DNA from: Oleispirillum sp963678075
GTDB lineage: Bacteria; Pseudomonadota; Alphaproteobacteria; Rhodospirillales; Rhodospirillaceae
Reading direction: 5' to 3'
Length of the DNA stretch: 64,000 nucleotides
Assembly: GCA_963678075.2 (NCBI GenBank)
Contig: CAXXPK010000005.1
Location: 124,001-188,000, forward strand
Made by a program: the position numbers and the translations under genes. Below, in pieces: positions 17,501 to 26,432 of the stretch (the first letter of the stretch is position 1; the number at the start of each line of letters is the position of its first letter). The notes under the pieces are model-generated. The model was given only the letters and a program-made list of their open reading frames with translations. It made no database searches and had not been told where the DNA came from.

Positions 17501-17758
17501 CTACCGCCGCACCGCGGCCAGGTCGATGCTGGCGTCGGGGGTTTGCCGCCGCGTGCGGCAGGCATCCACCGGGTCGGTGGACCAGTGCACCGCGCCGCCC
17601 AGGCTGATGCAATAGGCGAAGCGGGGCCGCGCCTCGAACACCGGCGCGGCGGCGCCACGACGATGGCTGGCGATGCCCTCGTACCGGCACATCGCCAGTT
17701 CGTTGTCGTAGGCTTTGTCGTCGCAAACGTAAATCAAGGACTGTCCCATTGTTCCCAT
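17501..17758 (-). CDS. Small uncharacterised protein divergent from an XRE regulator
   Basis: The 85-residue protein starts MGTMGQSLIYVCDD, chosen because a good GGAGG site lies eight bases upstream; a longer in-frame start would reach into the operator region. No family is recognised. It is soluble, with Cys and His scattered through it (CRYEGIASHRRG, FAYCISLGGAVHW) and no signal peptide. It is transcribed away from the XRE gene at 17947, and the two share an intergenic region with two near-identical palindromes. Joint control by the XRE protein is likely; its function is unknown. Confidence 0.6.
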   Translation of the reverse strand: MGTMGQSLIYVCDDKAYDNELAMCRYEGIASHRRGAAAPVFEARPRFAYCISLGGAVHWSTDPVDACRTRRQTPDASIDLAAVRR

Positions 17759-17830
17759 GGCCGGATCCTCCGCGCCTGTGGTGTCCGGTCCGAGGGTCGA
17801 ACACTTTTCCACTGTTCCCGAACTATGAAA

Positions 17831-17883
17831 TATACGCACATTGTGCGTTTTTCAAGTGCAAAAAAGCGCACAATGTGCGTATA
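17831..17883. promoter_or_regulatory. Paired palindromic operators in a divergent promoter region
   Basis: Two copies of an 18-bp site face each other: TATACGCACATTGTGCG at 17831-17847 and GCGCACAATGTGCGTATA at 17866-17883, separated by an AT-rich 18-bp spacer. Each site is itself a palindrome (CGCACA/TGTGCG), and the pair forms a larger inverted repeat. The centres are 35-36 bp apart, a little over three helical turns. Their position between the divergent genes suggests autoregulation by the XRE protein. Confidence 0.75.
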
Positions 17884-17946
17884 TTTTTTTGAACGGGAGA
17901 AGCCGCCCCGAGGTGACGGGGCGCGCGACATGGAGAGACCGCGAAA

Positions 17947-18369
17947 ATGGATGCCAAGCAACTGAAGTCATGGCGTAAATTACTGAACTTGTCTCAGAAG
18001 GAGGCGGCGGAGGAGCTGGGCCTGAAGCGCCGGATTTTCCAGTATTACGAAAAGGGCGAGCGCGACGGCGAGACGGTGAAGGTGCCGAAGACGGTGCGTC
18101 TGGCCTGCTGGGCGTTGACGCAGGGCGTGGTTGATTACGCCGGGCCGGAGCCTGTCGAGGACAAGAAGAAGCCGGAAAAGCAGGAAAAGGGGAAAAAGCC
18201 CGCCAAGAAGTCCGACAAGGCGGAGAAGAAGTCCGCTTCGTCGGTGGTGGTGGTTCCGCCGGTGGTTGACCCGGTTCCCGCGCCGGCCTTCCCCATCCCG
18301 CCGCCGGAGGCCCGTCCTGCCGCCAAACCGGTCGCGGCCAAGCCTGCCGTGAAGGCTCCGTCGAAGTAG
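17947..18369 (+). CDS. XRE-family helix-turn-helix regulator with Lys/Pro/Ala-rich tail
   Basis: The 140-residue protein has an N-terminal HTH (about residues 4-60: KLLNLSQKEAAEELGLKRRI, then YYEKGERDG). The second half (about 75-140) is a disordered tail of KKPEKQEKGKKPAKK and repeated proline-alanine runs, resembling histone-H1-like tails that bind DNA non-specifically. The ribosome-binding site is GGAGAGACC. Its upstream region carries two palindromes that are probable binding sites. A partner gene lies divergently at 17501-17758. Confidence 0.8.
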   Translation: MDAKQLKSWRKLLNLSQKEAAEELGLKRRIFQYYEKGERDGETVKVPKTVRLACWALTQGVVDYAGPEPVEDKKKPEKQEKGKKPAKKSDKAEKKSASSVVVVPPVVDPVPAPAFPIPPPEARPAAKPVAAKPAVKAPSK

Positions 18370-18487
18370 GGGGGCGGCGACGCGAAGGGTTGCTCCGCGT
18401 TTGGTTTCGCCCTATCGTCCGGCGTCCGGGGCGGCGTGGAAACGCCGCCTCCGGTCGTCGCGCAACATAAGGACGCACGCTCAGCCC

Positions 18488-20290
18488 ATGACCGATCTGT
18501 CGCACATCCGCAATTTCGCGATCATCGCGCACATCGACCACGGCAAATCCACTCTTGCCGATCGCCTGATTCAGACTTGCGGCGGCCTGGAGGCGCGCGA
18601 GATGAAGGAGCAGGTGCTCGATTCCATGGATATCGAGCGCGAGCGCGGCATCACCATCAAGGCGCAGACGGTGCGTCTTGGCTACACCGCGAAGGATGGC
18701 CGGACCTATCAGTTGAACCTGATGGACACCCCCGGCCACGTGGATTTTGCCTATGAAGTCAGCCGGTCGCTGGCCGCGTGCGAGGGGTCGCTGTTGGTGG
18801 TCGATGCCTCGCAAGGGGTCGAGGCGCAGACCCTGGCCAACGTCTATCACGCGATGGAAGCCAACCACGAAATCGTCCCGGTCCTGAACAAGATCGATCT
18901 GCCCGCCGCCGAACCGGAACGGATTCGCGCCCAGATCGAGGAAGTGATCGGTCTGGATGCCTCGGACGCGGTGATGATCTCGGCGAAGACGGGGCTGGGG
19001 ATCGGCGACGTATTGGAGGCCCTGGTCCATCGCCTGCCCGCGCCGACCGGCGAACGCGATGCGCCGCTGAAGGCGCTGCTGGTGGACAGCTGGTACGACA
19101 GTTATCTGGGGGTCGTCATTCTGGTGCGGGTCAAGGATGGCGTGCTGAAGAAGGGCCAGCGCATTCGCATGATGGCGAACAACGCCGCCTATCAGCTGGA
19201 CAAGGTGGGCGCGTTCACCCCGAAGATGGTGGACGTGGACGAACTGTCTCCCGGCGAAATGGGGTTCCTGGTCGCGGGCATCAAGACCGTGGCCGACTGC
19301 AAGATCGGCGACACCATCACCGACGACCGTCTGCCCGCGACGACGCCGCTGCCCGGCTTCAAACCGTCGGTGCCGGTGGTGTTCTCGTCGCTGTTCCCGG
19401 TGGACTCCGGGGATTTCGAGAACCTGCGCGATTCCCTGGCCAAGCTGCGCTTGAACGACGCCAGCTTCCAGTACGAGCCCGAGACCTCGGCCGCGCTGGG
19501 GTTCGGTTTCCGTTGCGGCTATCTTGGCTTGCTGCACATGGAAATCATCCAGGAGCGGTTGGAACGGGAATTCGACCTCGACCTCATCACCACCGCGCCC
19601 AGCGTGGTTTACAAGGTGCACCTGACCAACGGCACGTCGCTGCATCTGCACAATCCGGTCGATATGCCGGAGCCGACGCAGATCGACGAGATCGAGGAAC
19701 CCTGGGTCAAGGCGACCATCATGGTCCCTGACGAATACCTGGGTTCGGTGTTGCAGTTGTGCACCGAACGCCGTGGCATTCAGGACGAACTGACCTATGT
19801 CGGCAACCGCGCCATGGTGATCTATCGCCTGCCGTTGAACGAAATCGTCTTCGACTTCTATGACCGGTTGAAGTCGATTAGCCGCGGCTACGCCTCGTTC
19901 GATTACGAGGTGTCGGACTATGCGGTCAGCGATTTGGTCCGCGTCTCGATCCTGGTCAATGCCGGGCCGGTGGATGCGTTGTCCTTTATCGCCCATGCCA
20001 CCCAGGCGGAATTTCGCGGGCGGCAGATCTGCGAGCGCTTGAAGGATCTGATTCCGCGCCAGCTGTTCAAGATTCCGATTCAGGCGGCGATCGGCGGGCG
20101 GGTGATCGCCCGCGAGACGATCAGCGCGATGCGCAAGGACGTGACCGCCAAATGCTATGGCGGGGATATCAGCCGCAAGAAGAAGCTTCTGGATAAGCAA
20201 AAGGAGGGCAAGAAGCGGATGCGCCAGTTCGGCAAGGTGGACATCCCGCAGTCGGCCTTCATCGCCGCCCTTAAGATGGGCGACGACTGA
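18488..20290 (+). CDS. lepA: Elongation factor 4 (LepA)
   Basis: The 600-residue translational GTPase starts MTDLSHIRNFAIIAHIDHGK. The G motifs AHIDHGKST, DTPGHVDF and NKIDLP are present, and the LepA-specific C-terminal domain ends at KMGDD. It back-translocates or remodels stalled ribosomes. An earlier in-frame start lies in GC-rich leader sequence and is rejected. It is full length and intact. Confidence 0.98.
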   Translation: MTDLSHIRNFAIIAHIDHGKSTLADRLIQTCGGLEAREMKEQVLDSMDIERERGITIKAQTVRLGYTAKDGRTYQLNLMDTPGHVDFAYEVSRSLAACEGSLLVVDASQGVEAQTLANVYHAMEANHEIVPVLNKIDLPAAEPERIRAQIEEVIGLDASDAVMISAKTGLGIGDVLEALVHRLPAPTGERDAPLKALLVDSWYDSYLGVVILVRVKDGVLKKGQRIRMMANNAAYQLDKVGAFTPKMVDVDELSPGEMGFLVAGIKTVADCKIGDTITDDRLPATTPLPGFKPSVPVVFSSLFPVDSGDFENLRDSLAKLRLNDASFQYEPETSAALGFGFRCGYLGLLHMEIIQERLEREFDLDLITTAPSVVYKVHLTNGTSLHLHNPVDMPEPTQIDEIEEPWVKATIMVPDEYLGSVLQLCTERRGIQDELTYVGNRAMVIYRLPLNEIVFDFYDRLKSISRGYASFDYEVSDYAVSDLVRVSILVNAGPVDALSFIAHATQAEFRGRQICERLKDLIPRQLFKIPIQAAIGGRVIARETISAMRKDVTAKCYGGDISRKKKLLDKQKEGKKRMRQFGKVDIPQSAFIAALKMGDD

Positions 20291-20372
20291 TTCTGTTTTC
20301 GGCTCGAGTCCCCCGCCAGTAATAGCGCATCGGAAACGTGGCGTTTCGATCGATGGGGCGGGGGAGACAGGT

Positions 20373-20723
20373 TCAGCGCAGGGAGGAGGAGAAGCGCATC
20401 GAGGATTCGCGATACTCGGCGCGCTTGCGGCGTGGGCGGCAGGCGAAGATCAAAGTGCAGCCGACGACGCCGATGATCGTCCAGGCTGGCCACGCCAGCA
20501 GCATCGCGCCGATCGCGTCCGACCACGCGGCATGCGATTGCGCGGCGGCGATTTCGGGAAGACGTCCGGTCAGAAGCGTCCACAGATCGACGGTGGCGAT
20601 GCTGTCGTATTCCCCGGTGCCGAGGGCGACGACCGCCTCGGCGGAGGCAGTCAGAGTGGCAATCACGACCAGGGCCCAGCCGAAAACTCGTCCGAGAGTT
20701 ATCAAAAAACCCAATCTCCCCAA
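20373..20723 (-). CDS. Small membrane protein of unknown function
   Basis: The 116-residue protein has two hydrophobic segments (about residues 5-35 and 70-93) separated by a soluble loop, followed by a basic tail CRPRRKRAEYRES. No family was recognised with certainty. The start shown is TTG (TTGGGGAGATTG) with a poor ribosome-binding site, so the true start is uncertain. It converges with lepA. Confidence 0.5.
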   Translation of the reverse strand: MGRLGFLITLGRVFGWALVVIATLTASAEAVVALGTGEYDSIATVDLWTLLTGRLPEIAAAQSHAAWSDAIGAMLLAWPAWTIIGVVGCTLIFACRPRRKRAEYRESSMRFSSSLR

Positions 20724-20909
20724 GAGATGCAGTTTATTTTTGCTTGTTCATGGTAAATTTGCCGCGAAACGCGCAAGGATTCAACACTTTTTTAATATAT
20801 CTTGACATCCGGCGCCAACTTTACGATGCGCGTCGTTCTGAAACAGAGGGCTTGCATTCGGCGGGGAGGTTCGCTAGAAACGACGCCTTCGCGCCGAACA
20901 GGTGCCGAC

Positions 20910-20999
20910 GGAGGGGTGGCCGAGTGGTTTAAGGCGCACGCCTGGAAAGTGTGTGGGGGAGAAATCCCCTCGCGGGTTCGAATCCCGCCTCCTCCGCCA
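20910..20999 (+). tRNA. tRNA-Ser (anticodon GGA)
   Basis: This 90-nt class II tRNA has a long variable arm, acceptor GGAGGGG pairing with the 3' strand before the discriminator G, anticodon loop CTGGAAAG with GGA, the T-loop GGTTCGAATCC and an encoded CCA at 20997-20999. A TTGACA at 20802-20807 may be its -35 box. Confidence 0.97.
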
Positions 21000-21040
21000 T
21001 TAACGCAAAAGGCCCCCGACATGGGGGCCTTTTGCGTTAA
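21000..21040 (+). terminator. Strong hairpin terminator after tRNA-Ser
   Basis: A near-perfect stem of about 17 bp (TTAACGCAAAAGGCCCCC pairing with its complement) surrounds a GACAT loop, and the T-rich arm GGGGGCCTTTTGCGTTAA would end transcription in either direction. Confidence 0.85.
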
Positions 21041-21171
21041 TGGACATGGGCAAGGCGAAAAACCCGCCGGTTCGGCGAGGACGCAAGGCGCCCGAGGATG
21101 AAAACCCGTGCTTGCGCGGTTTTTTACAATCCCACCCCCCTTCTCGGGCGGACCCTGGGAAGGGGGGGTTT

Positions 21172-21536
21172 TCATGGCGCCCGAAGCGTCTTCTTCAGCG
21201 TCACCAGTTCGATGCCGTCGATCAGGGCGGTCGATAGCCCGTCCTCGAATGGGAAGGGCAGGGTCTCGCCGGTTGGGGCATAGCCGCTCCGGATGTAATA
21301 GGCCATCAACTCGGGGCGCAGCCGATCAGGTCGTCCCCGCGATGGCACAGGAAAACCAGGGAATCCGGCGCGTGCATCATTTCGAGGACGGCGCTGTCCC
21401 GGGTCCGTTCCCCCGTGAGGATGTGCGACTCTCGGGTCCAGCCCGAGGCCCCGCGATAGGCGGCGTTGACCAGCCGGACGATGGCCGGGGCGTCGGTGGG
21501 TTGGGCAATGCGATAGGACGGCGCGGTTTCGGTCAT
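21172..21536 (-). pseudogene. GNAT-type acetyltransferase gene with the acetyl-CoA-binding core deleted
   Basis: The intact N-terminal part (MTETAPSYRIAQPTDAPAIV to GDDLIGC, residues 1-72) is a typical GNAT start. It then jumps out of frame to APS-stop at 21306. The expected C-terminal end, RPELMAYYIRSGYAPTGE and GLSTALIDGIELVTLKKTL, is readable in another frame down to the stop at 21172. The middle, with the Q/RxxGxG/A acetyl-CoA motif, is missing, so the gene cannot encode an active enzyme. Confidence 0.8.
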
Positions 21537-21621
21537 TTTTTACTGGCGGTCACGATGGCGGAGGAAAGGGTCGGTCAAAGAATGGGCGGTGGCGGCATGT
21601 GTCACGGGCGCGGACGTCGGG

Positions 21622-21951
21622 CTATTCCTTCGCGTCATCCAGGCCGCCGCGCAACAGGGTCAGCTTCGGTCCTCGCGGGCGATTGTCCTCGCCTGCGTCA
21701 ATGTCGCCGATGGTCAGCCGGATGGGATCGGCCAGTGCCGTCTTGATTGTTTCCAACACTTCGCCGGGCACCTCGAGCGGCAGGGTCATCGCGGACAGGT
21801 CGTCTTCCAGGAAGGCGCGCAGGTTGTCCGCGACGCGGCCGCCCATTCCGTCCATCTTGTTTACGAAGACATACAGGTTATGCACCATCAGCAGGATGGC
21901 TTGCAACTTCATCTGGGTGTCCGGGATTTGTTGTTCCTCGTTGGTCATCAT
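21622..21951 (-). CDS. Uncharacterised small acidic protein
   Basis: The 109-residue protein starts MMTNEEQQIPDTQMKLQ; the start was chosen for the GGAAAGGACG ribosome-binding site. It looks helical and soluble, with a hydrophobic patch AILLMVHNLYVFVNKMDG at about residues 20-37 that is too polar to be a clear membrane helix. No family was recognised. It is transcribed divergently from rfbB. Confidence 0.6.
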   Translation of the reverse strand: MMTNEEQQIPDTQMKLQAILLMVHNLYVFVNKMDGMGGRVADNLRAFLEDDLSAMTLPLEVPGEVLETIKTALADPIRLTIGDIDAGEDNRPRGPKLTLLRGGLDDAKE

Positions 21952-22097
21952 CGTCCTTTCCTTTCGTCGCTTCGTCATGGAATATCGTGTCGGGGCGGGG
22001 CTGTCACCGCTTTCGTCGGGGACTCCGGTTCGGGTTGCGCCGCAGCGGGACGGGGCGGTAAAACCCGTATAGGGTTCGGTCCGGGAAGGGATGGGGA

Positions 22098-23111
22098 ATG
22101 ACGATTCTGGTTACCGGCGGCGCCGGGTTCATCGGCGCTAACTTCGTGATCGACTGGTTGGCCGCCGGGGGCGAACCGGTGGTGCTGGACAAGCTGACCT
22201 TTGTGCAGGGCGACATCGGCGACGCGGCCTGCGTCGGCGCCCTGTTTTCCCGCCACGCGCCGCGCGCGGTGGTGCACTTCGCGGCGGAATCCCACGTCGA
22301 TCGGTCGATCGCCGATCCCGAGTCCTTCATCCAGACCAACGTCGTCGGCACCTACCGCCTGTTGGAGGCGGCGTTGACTCATTGGCGCGCGCTGCCGCCG
22401 GATCGGGCGGCGGAGTTCCGCTTTCTGCATGTGTCCACCGACGAGGTCTACGGTTCCCTTGACCCCGACGATCCGCCCTTCGCCGAGACCCATCCGCATC
22501 GGCCGAACAGCCCCTATTCCGCCAGCAAGGCGGCCAGCGATCATTTTGCGCGGGCGTGGTTCCATACCTATGGTCTGCCGGCGCTGACCACCAACTGCTC
22601 GAACAATTACGGTCCCTTCCAGTTCCCGGAAAAGCTGATTCCCCTGATTATCCGCAATGCCCTGGCGGGCAAGCCGCTGCCGATCTATGGCGACGGCGGC
22701 AACGTCCGCGACTGGATCCATGTCTCCGACCATTGCGCCGGGATGCGCCGGGTGCTGGAGGCGGGGCGCCCCGGCGAGATTTATAACCTAGGCGGCAATC
22801 AGGAAAAGACCAATCTGGAGGTGGTGCGGACGGTGTGCGCGCACCTGGACGCGGCCCGTCCCCGTGTCGATGGACGCGGTTATGCCGAACAGATCGCCTT
22901 TGTCGTCGATCGCGCCGGTCACGACCGCCGTTACGCCATTGACGCGCGCAAGGCTGCGCGGGATCTGGGGTGGACCCCGGTCGAGACTTTCGAGACCGGC
23001 ATCGAAAAGACGATTGCCTGGTATCTTGGTCATGCCGAATGGGTGGACAAGGTGACCAGCGGCGCCTATCGCGATTGGATATCGCGGCAGTACCGGGGGA
23101 TCGAGGCATGA
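22098..23111 (+). CDS. rfbB: dTDP-glucose 4,6-dehydratase with a small internal deletion
   Basis: The enzyme converts dTDP-glucose to dTDP-4-keto-6-deoxyglucose in dTDP-rhamnose synthesis. The NAD motif TGGAGFIGANF, the STDEVYG active-site segment and the YSASK catalytic dyad are present. The usual segment after VLDKLT (YAGNL and about 15 further residues) is absent: here VLDKLT is followed at once by FVQGDIGD. The protein is 337 residues, about 18-20 shorter than relatives. The lost piece contributes to the NAD-adenine pocket, so activity is uncertain. It overlaps rfbD by four bases. rfbA and rfbC are not next to it. Confidence 0.85.
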   Translation: MTILVTGGAGFIGANFVIDWLAAGGEPVVLDKLTFVQGDIGDAACVGALFSRHAPRAVVHFAAESHVDRSIADPESFIQTNVVGTYRLLEAALTHWRALPPDRAAEFRFLHVSTDEVYGSLDPDDPPFAETHPHRPNSPYSASKAASDHFARAWFHTYGLPALTTNCSNNYGPFQFPEKLIPLIIRNALAGKPLPIYGDGGNVRDWIHVSDHCAGMRRVLEAGRPGEIYNLGGNQEKTNLEVVRTVCAHLDAARPRVDGRGYAEQIAFVVDRAGHDRRYAIDARKAARDLGWTPVETFETGIEKTIAWYLGHAEWVDKVTSGAYRDWISRQYRGIEA

Positions 23112-23770
23112 GCATCCTGCTTCTCGGAAAGGACGGACAGGTCGGCTGGGAACTGCAACGGGCGCTCTGTCCTCTGGGCGAGGTTCATGCCCGCAGCCGG
23201 AAAGAGACCGATCTGTCCGACCTGGACGGCCTGCGGGCGCTGGTGGCGCGGCTGCGCCCCGCCGCCATTGTCAACGCGGCGGCCTATACCGCCGTTGATA
23301 AGGCGGAAAGCGAACCGGATCTGGCCTATCGCGTCAACGCCCTGGCGCCGTCCGCTCTGGCCGAGGCGGCGCGCTCGTACGGGGCCTGGCTGATCCACTA
23401 TTCGACCGACTATGTCTTCGACGGGGAGAAGGACGGTTCCTATGTCGAAACCGACGCGGCGTCGCCGATCAATGTTTATGGTCGCACTAAGCTCCAGGGG
23501 GAGGAAGCAATCCTTGCCTCCGGCTGCCGCCACCTGATCTTTCGCACCAGTTGGGTCTATGGCGCGCACGGCGCGAACTTTCTGAAGACCATGCTGAATC
23601 TGGCCGCCGAGCGGGAGGAATTGCGGGTGGTCGCCGATCAGTTCGGCGCGCCGACCGGGGCGGAGTTGATCGCCGACGTCACCGCCCATGCCCTGCGCGT
23701 GGTTCTGCAAGGCGGCGCCGGTTTGGAGGGCCTCTATCATCTGGCGGTGGCGGAGATCGTCGTCCCCTGA
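23108..23770 (+). pseudogene. rfbD: dTDP-4-dehydrorhamnose reductase, C-terminal quarter missing
   Basis: The 220-residue product has the N-terminal GKDGQVGWEL motif, STDYVFDG and the YGRTK catalytic pair, then stops after LYHLAVAEIVVP. Family members continue for about 70 residues (LYHLAGAGETSWHGFA and the substrate-binding lobe). A deletion near 23755 seems to have removed this lobe, which binds the sugar nucleotide. The product is probably inactive. Start ATG overlaps the rfbB stop. Confidence 0.75.
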
Positions 23771-23837
23771 CGAGGCGAGACTCGACAAACCCGGCGGCGT
23801 CCTCTATCGCTCATGCTGAGGGACCAGGAAAGGACCG

Positions 23838-24404
23838 ATGATGAGCGACGATTATGAAGACGATGCCGAGATGGTGGCGGCACTCGACGCGGCCTTGGCC
23901 TCGGACGCGGTCCCGGAAGATTGCATGCAGTTGTCCGAATTGGACGGCTTTCTGACCGGTCTTGCGGTTTCGCCCGACCAAACGGCGCCTGAGGATTGGT
24001 TGCCCTGGGTGTGGGGCGACGGCTTTGCCGACCCGGAGGCCGAGGCGCGGGCCAGGGAATTGATCCTGAGCCATTACGACCGCATCGCCACCGATCTGGC
24101 CGACGGCTTCGGCATCGACCCGCTGTTCTGGGAAGACGATGCGGGCGCCGCCGACGCCGGGGAATGGGCGGACGGTTTCATGGCGGCGGTCGATCTGCGG
24201 CCGGAAGTCTGGTTGCCGATCCTCGAGGACGACGAGGCACGGCTGCATCTGGTGCCGATTCTGGCGCTGGTCTGCGACGAGGACGGGCAGCCGTTGCTGC
24301 GGCTGGAGGAAAAGGATGTGTTGCGCCTTGCCGCAGAGGCGGAAACCCTAATTCCCAAGGCGGTGGAGGAAATCCAGGCCTTTTGGGAAGCCCGTAATCC
24401 CTGA
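23838..24404 (+). CDS. YecA/UPF0149 family protein
   Basis: The 188-residue acidic protein has the UPF0149 signature: QLSELDGFLTGLAVSPD near residue 35 and a central segment with many Trp and Asp residues (EDWLPWVWGDGF). It lacks the C-terminal SEC-C zinc motif found in some YecA proteins. The molecular role of the family is unknown. GGAAAGGACCG precedes the ATG-ATG start. It is intact. Confidence 0.85.
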   Translation: MMSDDYEDDAEMVAALDAALASDAVPEDCMQLSELDGFLTGLAVSPDQTAPEDWLPWVWGDGFADPEAEARARELILSHYDRIATDLADGFGIDPLFWEDDAGAADAGEWADGFMAAVDLRPEVWLPILEDDEARLHLVPILALVCDEDGQPLLRLEEKDVLRLAAEAETLIPKAVEEIQAFWEARNP

Positions 24405-24514
24405 TTGCGGTCCTTGCCTTTGATGGAAAAGACGTCTCCGGCTTCCCGTTCGCGCGGGGATGCCGCCGTCGCCGGATGGTTGAAAGACTCCCGCGCCGTG
24501 GGCAGGTATTGTTC

Positions 24515-24543
24515 TTGAGAAAACCGGCATGTTCTTTTAAAAT
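24515..24543 (+). promoter_or_regulatory. Candidate sigma-70 promoter of the flavoprotein gene
   Basis: TTGAGA (24515-24520) and TAAAAT (24538-24543) have an optimal 17-base spacer and lie about 80 bp before the start codon at 24625. The surrounding 220 bp between yecA and this gene hold nothing else recognisable. Confidence 0.55.
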
Positions 24544-24624
24544 CAGATCAATCCGGTAGATGGGGCGGGGGCCTCGGGGGATATCGGGAAGTTGAGCCTG
24601 ATCCATCCCAGGAGTACGTCCCCC

Positions 24625-25963
24625 ATGACCCAAGCACGAAGGTTCCCCGGTTCGGTGGTCGTGTCCCTTCCCCGCCGCGATTTCCTGAAATTCGGCGTGG
24701 CGTCTGTCGCCCTTTTGATGCCGTGGGAGGCACATGCCGCCACTCCGGTCAAGACCAAGGCCCGCATCGTCATCGTCGGGGCGGGGCCGCCGGGCTTTCC
24801 GCCGCGTCGCGCCTGTCGCGGATGCTGGATGGCGCGTCGATCACCGTGATCGACGGCAGAAAGACGCATTTTTATCAGCCCGGCTTTACCCTGATTGCCG
24901 CCGGTTTGGTACCCAAGGAGTATTCGGTTACCGCCACCCGCGACTATCTGCCGTCGGGGGCGACCCTGATCGAGGAAGCGGTGGCGGAGTTCGATCCGGA
25001 CGGCAACAAGGTGGTCACCGCGTCGGGCAAGGCGGTATCCCATGATTTCCTGATTGTCGCCGCTGGGTTGTCCCTGGAGTACGGCGAGATTGCGGGGATG
25101 GAAGGTTTCGGCTATCGGCAAGGACGGCCTGGGCAGTGTCTATGCCGGGCCAGAGGCCGCCGCCGCCACCTGGACGGCGATGTCGCATTTCGCCGAAACC
25201 GGTGGAAAGGGTCTGTTCTTCCGTCCGGCGACGGAGATGAAGTGCGCCGGCGCGCCTTTGAAATACACCTTCCTGACCGACGACGCGCTGCGCAAGAAGG
25301 GCGCTCGCGGCAAGACGGAACTGACCTTCGCCACGCAGAACAAGACTCTGTTCAGCGTGCCGATCGTGTCGGAAAAGGTGCGCATGCTGTTTTAAGGGCC
25401 GCAGCGTCAAGGTGGCCTATGACTATGTGCTAACCGCCATCGATATCGGGCGCAAGGTCGCCACCTTCTCCACTCCGAACGGCGCGGCGGAAAGCCCCTA
25501 TGACTTCGTCAACGTGGTGCCGCCGATGCGTGCGCCCCAGGCCGTGCGCAACAGCCCGCTGCCTTGGCGTACCGGTCCCTGGGCGTCCGAGGGCTGGGTC
25601 GAGGTTGACAAGGCGACGCTGCGGCACGTCCGCTTCCCCAACGTCTTCGCGGTGGGCGACATCGCTGGAGTACCCAAGGGCAAAACCGCAGCCTCGGTCA
25701 AGTGGCAGGTGCCGGTGGCTCTTGACCATTTGGTCGCCGACATCGCGGGGGGCAAGTCCGTGTCGGTCTATGACGGCTATACCTCGTGTCCGCTGATCAC
25801 CCAGTACGGCCGGGCGATGCTGGTGGAGTTCGATTACGGCAACAATCTGACGCCGTCGTTTCCCGGCGTCATCGCTCTCCTGGAGGAGCTGTGGATCACC
25901 TGGGTGGTGAAGACCATCGCCCTTAAACCCACCCACATCGCCATGCTGCGCGGTCGGGCCTGA
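24625..25963 (+). pseudogene. Sulfide:quinone reductase-like FAD flavoprotein with Tat signal, broken by three frameshifts
   Basis: The Tat motif RRDFLKFG is followed by a hydrophobic stretch and the FAD motif IVIVGAG. Readable pieces then appear in successive frames: GLSAASRLSRMLDGA to GEIAGMEGF, IGKDGLGSVYAG to SEKVRML, and VAYDYVLTAIDIGRKV to HIAMLRGRA. The last includes NVFAVGDIAGVPKGKTAAS. Single-base losses fit near 24781-24790, 25101-25118 and 25388-25396. The family oxidises sulfide and passes electrons to quinone or cytochrome. Three independent frameshifts argue for a dead gene, although low-quality sequence would look the same. Confidence 0.85.
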
Positions 25964-25976
25964 AGGAGACGCGATC

Positions 25977-26327
25977 ATGAAGAACTTGGATCCGATGGTG
26001 TTCCTGGCGGTGTTACAGGAAATGATGGGCCCTCTGTTGTGGTTGCTGATCGCCTTGGCGGTGGCGGGCTTGGCCGGTCTGGCCATGGTGTTGGCGCGCG
26101 AACGCCGCATCGACAGCCACCGTCTGGTGTGGGCCGAGGCGGTGGGGCTTTTGGGTGGTGTCGCCTCCCTGATGCTGATGGCCAAGGTCACCTTTACCGA
26201 CGCGGGTGGACCGGTGGATTGGCTGCTGATCGGCGTGATCTTCGGCATGGGCGCGGCGGGGGTCACGGTTCTGGCCTATGTTGCGATGGGGTGCATCAAG
26301 CATCGTTGCGGCTGCTGCGGCGGTTGA
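25977..26327 (+). CDS. Small membrane protein (DUF5368-like) downstream of the flavoprotein gene
   Basis: The 116-residue protein starts MKNLDPMVFLAVLQEMMGPLL and has three hydrophobic segments (about 15-38, 52-68 and 80-104) and a cysteine-rich end CIKHRCGCCGG. It resembles the DUF5368 family by memory of its opening sequence, which I could not check. It begins 13 bp after the flavoprotein gene with a good AAGGAG site, so the two form an operon and it may be the membrane partner. Confidence 0.6.
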   Translation: MKNLDPMVFLAVLQEMMGPLLWLLIALAVAGLAGLAMVLARERRIDSHRLVWAEAVGLLGGVASLMLMAKVTFTDAGGPVDWLLIGVIFGMGAAGVTVLAYVAMGCIKHRCGCCGG

Positions 26328-26432
26328 CCGGATCGCACGTCTCCGGTTGAGATTGCCGCCACGATGGTGGTATAGGGACGGCGCGCCGCCGATGGAAACG
26401 AAGATGACGGCGCGGTTCCGGGTGATGAAACC

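Noticed and set aside
24625..25963. Programmed frameshifting as an explanation for the split flavoprotein gene
   Set aside because: The three shift points lack slippery heptamers and the family is not known to use recoding; mutation or sequence error is simpler.
26328..26432. Manganese riboswitch (yybP-ykoY) before mntP
   Set aside because: The conserved core could not be found in the short leader.
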